A DNA stretch of 64,000 nt. Source: Canna indica. Lineage: Eukaryota > Streptophyta > Magnoliopsida > Zingiberales > Cannaceae. Position 1 is the stretch's first letter; the number at the start of each line of letters is the position of its first letter. The stretch lies in contig CP136893.1 in assembly GCA_034359265.1 (NCBI GenBank), positions 20,840,001-20,904,000 of the forward strand. Direction: 5' to 3'. Below the pieces are notes generated by a model. That model searched no databases, had not been told where the DNA came from, and saw only the letters and a program-made list of their open reading frames with translations. Below are positions 56,201-64,000 of this stretch, piece by piece. A program made the translations under genes and the position numbers.

Positions 56201-58827
56201 TGTCACACCCCAACTCAGGGTCGTGTGATCGGCCATGATCTATGTCCTACCCTGAAGCCTACTACATACACTGACTAACGAGAAATCAGAACACATAAAT
56301 AGAAAACAACGATGAAGCTTTATTTGAATTTCAAGAAAGTTTATAATTTTTTAATAAAAGGGAAAGTAGCTAACATCAAGCACAAAATGAAACAACTCGA
56401 ATTCGAGTTGAATACTAGCTTTAAAACCAACAATTCTCAGTGTATGAAAATAACAAATCTAAACATCTAGACTATGACTATTGGACGCCGCTATGAGATC
56501 GACGCCACTGCCTGCCCTCTAGCTGCACCATGACTCCAAGCCTCAACACACTGATCGGGCTCTGCAAAATAATAAAAATAAACTGTGAGTCCACGTAGGA
56601 CTCAGTGAGTGATTCTTCCGAACCTCCACATAATCCACAATAAGCATACATATATATATATATATAAGGCAGCATAATATAAAGTCAGTGATATAATTTG
56701 CTTCTGATATGACAACCGACCCCAAGGGTCGTCCTGTATAGACCACACATTCATGTAACCAACCATAATGGCCTAACTAAGCCACTTGGCACCCGGCCCT
56801 TAGGGCCTGCTCATGGTCTAGTGACTCGGCTATAACCAGCCCTACCACACAACGATAGTAATATACTGGCCGTTCGGGCCACATAGCACATAAGTGAATC
56901 AAAGAAATTTTCGGGTCATCGACTAGGATGGTCTACTGTCTCTGGACACCGACTGGGGTCTGACACCTAGCCGGCCCGCTGGTGAAATCTCAAGACCCAA
57001 TCACTGGCTGAGTCAATCATTAGTCATTCCGACTACTCATGCTTCTCGGGAGACCATCACAATCACACCACACAAACAAGGTGTCCTAAAGTTCCCTTAT
57101 TTAAAATCTCGGGCGTTCGCCCGTTCTCAGCCTTTTATTTCGACCGTATCATGCACGCACTATTGTTTGCAGAATGTTTCTTAGGTGTGAGATATATCAT
57201 GTTTATGGTACCCTATGTCATATAATTAACATCCTCATGGTTAATTACAACCATTACACTAAATTCCACCACAATATAGATTTAAAACAACAATAGAAGA
57301 TAATTATAGCACTTAGCAATTATCTCCAGTAATATAATTTAATTGCTGCACTAATTAAATAAATTTCAGCCTAGTATACATGATCCCAGCAATTCAATTT
57401 AAATCGCTGCATTAAATAAGTAATTCTCAGCGTAATGAAATAATTTCAGCAATTCAATTTAAATTCCTGCATTTGATAAGTAATTCCCGGCATAATGAAA
57501 TAAATTTCAGCAATCCCTAAATCAATGTAGAGACCTATCTAAATGTGTACCTTAGCATGAAATCAATAAACAAGTCTACTATAATTATATCATCAACATA
57601 CCATCACCCTATTAATCATCAAACATAATTTCTATGATAACTATCACATAAAACCTATTTACTTTGATAAAGCCAATATAAGCATGATTGTCATAACAAT
57701 TATTAATTTAATTATGATCGAACAAAGCAATTCACAACATGAACATAACCAACATCGGAATTTCCTACATCAACAATACATGGCTGCACACCTCTCCCTT
57801 GTAATTATTTTTCTTGCAGCAAAATATTCATGTTCAGAAAGAAGATGAATTGAGTGAGAGAAGAAGTCAGAAAGATAGAGAAATGAGGTAAGTACGAATC
57901 TATTAGGTGTAGCTAAGAGCACCTTATTTTCCATGGCTTAAAGTATATCTATGTTCTCCATGGCAAATTAGCCTCTTCAAACAAAAATATATTAAGACCC
58001 AATTTTTCAGATTGGGAACACTCAATTAATGAAATCGAACAACGTGAGACTGCACAAGATCATGTCTGTTTGTTTACCTTAGTATCATGAAACAAATGGC
58101 CACCACCCTTACAACACAACCTTAAATTAGAAAGATTAAAATCTGATTCATTGCAGCCTCAAGGGAAATATGCACAAACTTAAAGATCGTCAACTGTAGG
58201 TTGACCAATACAACAACCTAGGGCTGCCCTAAATCCAACCTTCTCCAAGGTATCATCTCTTAGTCAAATACAATAATATAAAGACAAGAATCAGCCACAA
58301 AATCATAAGGAGAAGAACAATTTCAACACGCCTGCACCATGAGGAATTCGGCCAGCAAGGGGTAAATCTAGGGACAAGGTTCTTGTTCCACTCACTTATC
58401 AAGGAAGAAGAAAGGGTGGACGTTGACGATCTCGATCCTTTCGACGACGACATGGTTTCCGGCTCCGACCCAAGATCTCTCATCTTCCCTCTCTTGCTCG
58501 GGAGACATGCGGCTCAAGAATGAGCCGCACGGCTCATGGTGAGGGGTTTTATCCCTCATCCACCAATGACATAAATGCCCCTCTAACTGACTTAACATCT
58601 ACTCGACTCGATCCGAGTCCAATTCGATCCGCATACATGATTTGAACTCGACTCAAAAAGGACATCTAATGCTTAATAAGAAAATATCCATCTAACCAAT
58701 TTAAACTTCATAAGCCGAGTTATACATTCTACTCGAGGCGATTCCGCGGTTCGACTCAACTAACTCCTGATCCGGTGCGCTGCACCAAAAATAAATTTTT
58801 ATATTAGAAAATTTTTCGGGTCTTACA
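56201..58827 (-). mobile_element. Solo gypsy LTR in the gypsy B 3' LTR, TSD TGATT
   Basis: It begins TGTCACACCCCAACTCAGGG and ends TTTCGGGTCTTACA, with perfect TGATT duplications (56196-56200 and 58828-58832). The uninterrupted target is visible at about 21770-21790 in the 5' LTR, which confirms the insertion. No internal domain is seen. It has an ATTTCAGCAATTC tandem zone at 57360-57510. It belongs to the same family as the fragment at 62160. Confidence 0.92.
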
Positions 58828-59929
58828 TGATTGGTTGATACTCCTACCTCTTTTGATTAATTAGCATGAGTACATGTGCAGTTTAATGAACCTAGGCTCA
58901 CCTAGGACATGTTCAACCCTTAGTATGACAATGTAAGATCATCAAATTTTAGGAAGTAGAAGATTGGGTAGGGGCCGGATTTCCCCCATGGGGGAAATAT
59001 TTAGGGACTACACTGCCGACCCTATGAGGGGGTGAACATGGCGAGGGTTAGACATTTGGACATATACATGTATGAACTTAGAAAACATAATTTGGAATAT
59101 ATCCATACGTTAGGAAATGATTGGATTATGATGCTTGGTTTGTTAAACGCTTATGCAAGAGCGCATCTCAATTCTTTTAACAATTGTTTTACTGCTTACT
59201 TATTACCTCTTGGATATGAAATGGGCATTGTGTATATGGCAATGCTAGGCCGGGGTATGGCCATAGGTTCATGCGCATGTTGTGGAAATTAGGGACCCAG
59301 AGGTCCTAGGATATAGATTTGGCTACGTGGATTACATGTGCATAATTACTTGTATCAATTGTTGATTATGTTATGGGTGTTGGGTGCTTGTGGTTGCTCT
59401 AGATTTTCTTGGACCGGGAAGCTCGTCAACTGCCACATTGACGATTGACCCGGAGTGGCATGGGTGGGAAGCTCACTGAGCCAGCCAGAGCCAAGCTCAA
59501 TGATCGAGTCATTTGACCGACAGGTCCTTGGATTATTGGACCGACATGTCCCTAGATATTGGTCCGGCGTGTCCCTGGACCGAGAAGCTCGTTAGCCCAC
59601 CACACTGACGACCAACCCGGGTGGCTTGTTTCAATTGATGGTTATGCATATTATGTTTATAATTTAGAGTAAATACCCAAAAAAATATGAACTTTGGACC
59701 TTTTTCCATTTTTAGCATAAACTTTTTCCGTTAGCAAAAAAATATATGAACTATCATTTTGTTACCCCGTTTAGTACACATCATCATTTTTGACGAATTT
59801 GGCTGACGTGTCACTTAACGGCGATGACATGGCAAGTATTTATCTTTAACTGATGCCACATAGGATAAATAATGCCACATATACTCCATTGTTGACCAAA
59901 ATATTGACCAAAGAGAATATTATTCTCTT

Positions 59930-60510
59930 TTGCTATGTTCCCACTTCCCTCTTCCAACTCACACCACCACCCACCGCCCCGCCGATGGTCGCTGCAACAC
60001 GAAGAGCTTTCGTCCATATACTCATCGAGCCACTTCTCGTCGGCCTGGCGAGGAGGTGGAGCTTTTGCACTAGGCCGATGAGATGGGAGTGGAGCGAGCG
60101 GATGAGGGCGACGACTTGCTGCAGGAAGTGGCATCAGCCATGAATATCGAGTCCGCGGAGGAGGATGAGATCGCACAACATGAAGTACATCTTCGTGAGT
60201 AGTCGCCGTTCACCGGCGTATGCCTTTCGGATGTGATGGCGGAGATCTCTATGGCGACGAAGAAGAAGAAGCCGGTGTGACTCCCTTGGCTTGTGCCGTG
60301 TTGAAGGACACAGGAGCTCAGGCATCTTCGTGTCCCTTCTGTGAGATCCCTTCTATAGAAACACTTGGTCAACGCCTCTCTGGTGATGAGAAGTCCCTTG
60401 ACCCACTCTGGAAGAGAAGCAACTCGTTCACAATTCATACAATTGAACATACACTAATCCATGGAACACCTGCTCTGCAATTAAAGAAAGGTTGTTATCG
60501 ATTGACGTTG
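59930..60510. other. Captured GC-rich sequence of unknown origin in the Pack-MULE
   Basis: Open frames exist on both strands (60220-60531 plus; 60070-60450 minus). The plus-strand text GDDLLQEVASAMNIESAEED (about 60110) and CPFCEIPSIETLGQRLSGDE (about 60330) look like real coding sequence, but I do not recognise a family, and frames shift several times. Confidence 0.4.
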
Positions 60511-60513
60511 TAC

Positions 60514-60882
60514 CTACAGAACATCGCCTAGCTTTATCTTCTCCTTGTCGTGCGTCGCACGAGCATTGACAGTGGCAGCGCTCTTCGCAGAGGCGGCCAT
60601 GCCGCCTCGCAACACGGTGTTGAGCCCCGTCTTAGCTGACTCCACCACTCCGATCGTGGCGGCGTCGCTCATCTCGACCGGCTTGTCTGCAAGCCCTCTC
60701 CCCACCGACACCAGCGCCTTCTCTATAGTCATATTGTCTGTCCACGTGGACACTCCACCGATGCTTTGCCCTCTTTGCCCATCTTGGTTGCCGCCAGGGC
60801 TAGTCCTCTCTTCGTCATTAACCATATACGCGTCAGGGCCTTCCGGCAAAAGCAATGAAAAAATATTAGAAATGGGACTCAT
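60514..60882 (-). pseudogene. Captured SMP-domain LEA (seed maturation protein) fragment
   Basis: The minus-strand frame encodes an SMP repeat: IEKALVSVGRGLADKPVEMS, DAATIGVVESAKTGLN, GGMAASAKSAATVNARAT and DKEKIKLGDVL. The ADKPV..SDAA, GG.AA.AQSAA..N and DE.KTKL.DVL spacing is the SMP domain (PF04927) of seed-maturation LEA proteins, which accumulate in drying seeds. The usual protein has two or three such repeats; one is present here. The upstream text (LLPEGPDAYMVNDEERTSPG) is not clearly LEA. It lies in the Pack-MULE, so it is a captured fragment. Confidence 0.85.
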
Positions 60883-61991
60883 AAGGGAAGGGAGTCATGC
60901 ATTTCTAGGTAGAACACGTACCTGGCCGACGATGAACTCGGTGATGAGGCGTTGCCGAAGATGATCCTCCAGTCGACTCCTTCACCGATTCTTTCTCTAG
61001 AGTTTGGGGTTCTCATGTGCTGCTTTTCTTCTACAGGGACCGGCCCACCTCAGTACCGTAGAAGTGGTGGTCCTCCATGATCGACTTGAGGAGGAGAAAA
61101 AGAAAGAGGGATTTGAGAGGAAGTAAATTATAATTTTACCCTTCGCCTCTTCACATAGATCTAAGAGTAAAATCGTAATAAACGCCACGTAGGATAGTAA
61201 CTTGCCACGTCGTCGCCGTTAAGTGACACGTTAGCTAAATCTGTTAAAATAATGGTACGTGCTAAACGGGGTAACAGAATGATAGTTCGTGTATTTTCTT
61301 GCTAACGAAAAAAGTTTATGCTAACAATGAAAAAATATCCAAAGTTCGTATTTTTTTAGTATTTACTCTATAATTTTTATGGATGGATGGTTATGCATTT
61401 TTGTGTTTATATCTCATGTGAATTGATGATTATGCTTATTTACTACTGCTCATGAGTATAAGTTTACCGATAAATTATTTACCTGCTGGTCTTGAGTTAT
61501 TGGACATGGTTGATAGAGGACTAAGCCACTCACTAAGTCCTAGTTGGACTTACGATTTATATGTTGTTCTTTTTCAACATCAGAGCGTGATCAGATAGGT
61601 ACTGGGACACAGTAGTGCGATTGGTGGCGCCAGGGACAACAGATCTCGTGACATGTCGTGGTCGGGGGTGTATACCCGAGTCTATAGAGTATTTTTTTTT
61701 AATGTTTTCTTGAGTCTTGTAGACTTGGGTCATTATTTTGTTTTCCGCATGTTTGATGTTGAAAACTTTATTCATGTTAAACTGGTTTCATTTTAAGGAG
61801 ACTTGAATATTTGCAAGTATTAAACTATTAATTGATGGATTTGGAATTTATTGAGTTTCTGTTTATCGCAAACCGAGTTGGTTTTTATAAAATGCATAGG
61901 ATTTTGTATTTTACTTGGTTGTCTTGGTTGGGTCAGGCTTTAGAGTACGGGTGGTACTCTGGCCGGTCATGTTCGGGTTTGGGGCGTGACA

Positions 61992-62159
61992 CAAGTGAAA
62001 CTCATAAAAGTAGTTATTTGACTGAAAATACATCCTAAAACTTTTGAAAAATCACAAAAATTCTTTTTTGAATTTTTTTATGAATGAAATTTTTTGTGAT
62101 ATTTTGGAGATTTTAAAATATATTTTCAAAATAGTTTTTAATTTAGGATCCGAAATTAA
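61992..62159. other. Short AT-rich flank of gypsy B
   Basis: Sequence between the gypsy B 3' LTR end and the next LTR fragment. It is probably the pre-insertion target DNA or another old element. Nothing is recognised. Confidence 0.35.
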
Positions 62160-62442
62160 TGTCATGCCCCAATTCAGGATCACGTGACTAGCCAGGGTAT
62201 GTGTCTGTACCCTGAAGCCTAACTCATTTACTACTAACACAGATATAAATATGCAACCGAACTGACAAGAAATGTAAATGAAGTTCACTGAATTTTTTTT
62301 ATAAATGTTTGAAATCAAGTTTACAACTCTAATAACAAAATAACACTACTCAAATGGATGAAACAAGACTCTCAACATGACTACGACTAACTAATAGCCT
62401 GCTACGAGATCAACGACACCACCTGCCCTTCAGCCGCGCCAC
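62160..62442 (-). repeat. Gypsy LTR fragment, split by CACTA-E
   Basis: It starts TGTCATGCCCCAATTCAGGA and runs parallel to 56201 onward (shared ACCCTGAAGCCTA, GCTACGAGATCAACG and CACCTGCCC blocks). It is the inner end of a minus-strand LTR whose remainder lies beyond CACTA-E and the window. Confidence 0.7.
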
Positions 62443-64000
62443 CACTACTAGAAAAATGGTCATCAGCAACGGCTGAGCCGTTGCAATAGAGCCGTGACAG
62501 AAAGTCGCGTTGCTGATGACTTAGCAACGGATCAGCAACGATCGCTCGGGCCATCGCTCAAAACATTATCAGCAACGGCCGCTCGGGCCGTCGCTAAAAC
62601 TATTATCAGCAACGGTTTTGCCACAGACCCGGACCCATTGCTGATAACATTAATAGCAACGGCCGCTGAGTCCGTAGCAACGCCGTTAGTAAAACGCCGT
62701 CGCTAAGCCGTTGCTGTAGGTCATCAGCAACGGCTGTCGATACACTTTTAGCAACGGCTTTCCCACGGACGCCTGTGGGAAAGCCGTTGCTGATGACGAA
62801 TACCTGCAACCAGAAAATTTGAAAATTTCAAATTTCCATTGATACATTGATACATTTATCTGATACATAACTCACACACCCATACCCTCATACACACATT
62901 CATTCACACATCACAAACACCTCATACACATTCATTCACACATCACAAACACACCAACATATATACATCGAAACAATTATATTTATATTGATAATTATCC
63001 ACGATAGTATAAAAATAATTCAAATGCAAAATTGAAGTATCAATATCCAAACAAAATAAGTTAAACAAGTTCAATATCCAAACAAAAAATCTCACGATCA
63101 CGATGGAGGATGGTCTGGATTATATGGCGGGGTCTGGAGCGCTTGAGTGTACACCGGCGTGGACTGACTCGAGGACGATGGATTAGATGATGCCGAAGAG
63201 ATGACTGGTTCGGGATGACCTGACAAGTTGCGTAGCATAGCTTCTATATTCGCCATCGTCTGACTCTGACGCTCCATCATCTCAGTCTGACGCGCGACCG
63301 TCTCCTCTAGTGTCCTTATCCTATTACTATGATCATAACTGGATCTAGAGGTGGACGGCCGCTCACCAGTGACCGGAGGGGTCGGTGCCCCATGTGGCCC
63401 TAGTACGGCTCGCGCATGACCACTATCTGCGAAGCCATATACGCGGCCATGGTCCCAGCCACCTGCGGCCTCGACCCACGATGCTGCGTCAAAGTCCTCG
63501 GGGGTACCCCCGCGCTGCACCACCGTGTGGCTGTAGGTCTCCTACTCGAGTTTGATTTTTTGTTTAATATTTATCATAAAACTTAAATTATAAATATATA
63601 ATGAATAATTTAAACAAATATATAATTACCATAATGTATGCAACGCGGTTGTGGATGTACTCCCCCGTCCCATGTGCTCGACGGTGAGTCCGCTCAAACA
63701 CCGCCATCGGGGAGGGTCGCTGGACAGTCCCGTCATCCGACACCGTCGTCTACATTTACAAAACAAATACATTAATTAGTACACATAATAACAAATAAAA
63801 TATATAATTAAAAGATATACTTACCATACGGTTTGCGTGCACTGCAAATGCAACAGAGCCGCCGGTGTGATGCGCTGCTCCTCCCGACATGCGATTTCTA
63901 GCTGCATTCCGAGAAACCTCCTGCCATCGATCCGTCGACCATATCCCCACGAGCTGGTCTCATATATCCGGAGTAATCCAACCGGGGCCGTATCCCCGAG
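62443..64000 (-). mobile_element. CACTA-E: close relative of CACTA-C, incomplete at the window edge
   Basis: It begins CACTACTAGAAAAATGG at 62443, preceded by CAC. It runs nearly parallel to CACTA-C from its left end: same subterminal repeats, same AT-rich spacer, same TNPA-like exons. Small indels separate them; for example about 40 bp at the left tip and 21 bp in the coiled-coil part of exon 5 are absent here. The far end is outside the window. Confidence 0.93.
63098..64000 (-). CDS. CACTA-E TNPA-like protein, 3' exons (partial)
   Basis: The same exons as in CACTA-C: the last exon (about 63538-63098) with WDHGRVYGFADSGHARAVLG and LEETVARQTEMMERQSQTM, the preceding exon (about 63750-63630) with SPMAVFERTHRRAHGTGEYI, and part of exon 3 (from about 63825) with GIWSTDRWQEVSRNAARNRM. 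The seven-residue repeat RQSQTMA found twice in CACTA-C occurs once here. No stop is seen in the exons present. The start of the gene lies beyond the window. Confidence 0.8.

Larger units (their letters stand above)
59667..61368. mobile_element. Pack-MULE with TIRs of about 200 bp and 9-bp target duplication
   Basis: GAGTAAATAC at 59667 and GTATTTACTC ending 61368 begin inverted repeats that stay similar for about 200 bp (shared blocks GTTACCCCGTTTAG and GTGTCACTTAACGGCGA). The flanks TATAATTTA (59658-59666) and TATAATTTT (61369-61377) form a 9-bp duplication with one mismatch, the Mutator hallmark. There is no transposase; the interior is GC-rich with host-gene-like sequence. It is inserted in the gypsy B 3' LTR. 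Confidence 0.9.
20906..61991 (+). mobile_element. Gypsy B: Tekay-type chromovirus-clade retrotransposon, heavily interrupted
   Basis: One plus-strand Ty3/gypsy element can be followed across all the insertions. It has a 5' LTR remnant (20.9-22.0 kb), a gag remnant, protease and RT (22.0-24.0 kb), RNase H continuing at 27162-27280 and again at 53805, then integrase, a chromodomain and a PPT (54.0-55.7 kb). The 3' LTR runs from 55667 (TGTTATAACC) to 61991 (GGGGCGTGACA). The reading resumes at the right codon after each insertion, which is the main evidence for one element. The chromodomain and the LTR of about 2 kb (net) point to the Tekay/Del clade. PBS and the start of gag are deleted. Confidence 0.85.
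55667..61991 (+). repeat. Gypsy B 3' LTR, interrupted twice
   Basis: It begins TGTTATAACC right after the first polypurine tract and ends GGGGCGTGACA at 61991. It contains the duplicated pol end, then sequence matching the 5' LTR (56060-56200 and 58828-59035). Past 59040 it continues beyond what the 5' copy retains. The solo LTR and the Pack-MULE are inserted. Modules at 59400-59640 (ACCGGGAAGCTCGTCA and similar) resemble those of the other gypsy LTRs here, in opposite orientation. Confidence 0.75.

Noticed and set aside
59032..59292. 86-codon plus-strand frame as a small gene
   Set aside because: It lies within the gypsy B 3' LTR and shows no family motif. I treat it as chance.
1..64000. 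tRNA, rRNA or intact host protein-coding gene
   Set aside because: I looked for tRNA-like arms and long spliced host frames on both strands. All recognisable host sequence is partial and sits inside transposons.

Overview
The window is plant nuclear DNA made almost entirely of nested transposable elements. I see no complete host gene, no tRNA or rRNA gene and no prokaryotic-type signal. The kingdom follows from the element families: Tekay-type gypsy elements with a chromodomain, Ty1/copia elements, CACTA (En/Spm) DNA transposons with TNP2-like and Ptta/En/Spm-type proteins, RICESLEEPER-type hAT, Mutator-like elements, and fragments of plant genes (CASP-like, GH17 glucanase, SMP-type LEA, WEB-type coiled coil, RFC, PIG-T). 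Some captured exons are GC-rich, which mildly suggests a monocot. I cannot name the species.

Layout, left to right. 1-1.7 kb: a Mutator/foldback-like element with long terminal inverted repeats around a GC-rich minisatellite. 1.9-5.26 kb: a decayed hAT element on the minus strand. 5.26-20.9 kb: the remains of a minus-strand gypsy element (LTR, PPT, integrase fragment, LTR-like filler, PBS, second LTR). Into it have gone an 8.45-kb CACTA (CACTA-A, 9963-18413, TSD GCA) and an AT-rich hAT MITE (8274-8929, 8-bp TSD). CACTA-A itself contains a nearly complete copia element (10881-15588) and an apparent PIG-T exon.

20.9-62.0 kb: one plus-strand Tekay-type gypsy (gypsy B) stretched to about 41 kb by insertions. 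Its pol is broken by a solo gypsy LTR (24012-27161, TSD CTCTT). It is broken again by a copia-type LTR (about 27281-53804), which carries the 24.8-kb CACTA-B (27876-52718). CACTA-B has its own TNP2-like and TNPA-like genes. It also holds antisense pieces of at least three host genes (WEB-like, CASP-like, replication factor C), a LINE endonuclease piece, a copia piece, a 5'-truncated LINE with a 16-bp TSD, and two further CACTA elements. These are CACTA-C (32303-39614, TSD TTA), whose transposase frame has one nonsense codon, and CACTA-D (48377-49883, TSD CTT), which carries a glucanase fragment and interrupts the CACTA-B second gene. The 3' LTR of gypsy B is split by another solo LTR (56201-58827, TSD TGATT) and by a Pack-MULE (59667-61368) carrying an SMP-domain LEA fragment. 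62.16 kb to the end: another LTR fragment, interrupted by CACTA-E, a close relative of CACTA-C that runs off the window.

The genes do not form a host pathway. The two CACTA genes presumably act together (TNP2-like transposase plus subterminal-repeat-binding partner). The captured fragments show repeated transduplication of host exons by CACTA and MULE elements. In CACTA-B, all three captured fragments lie antisense to the transposon's own genes.
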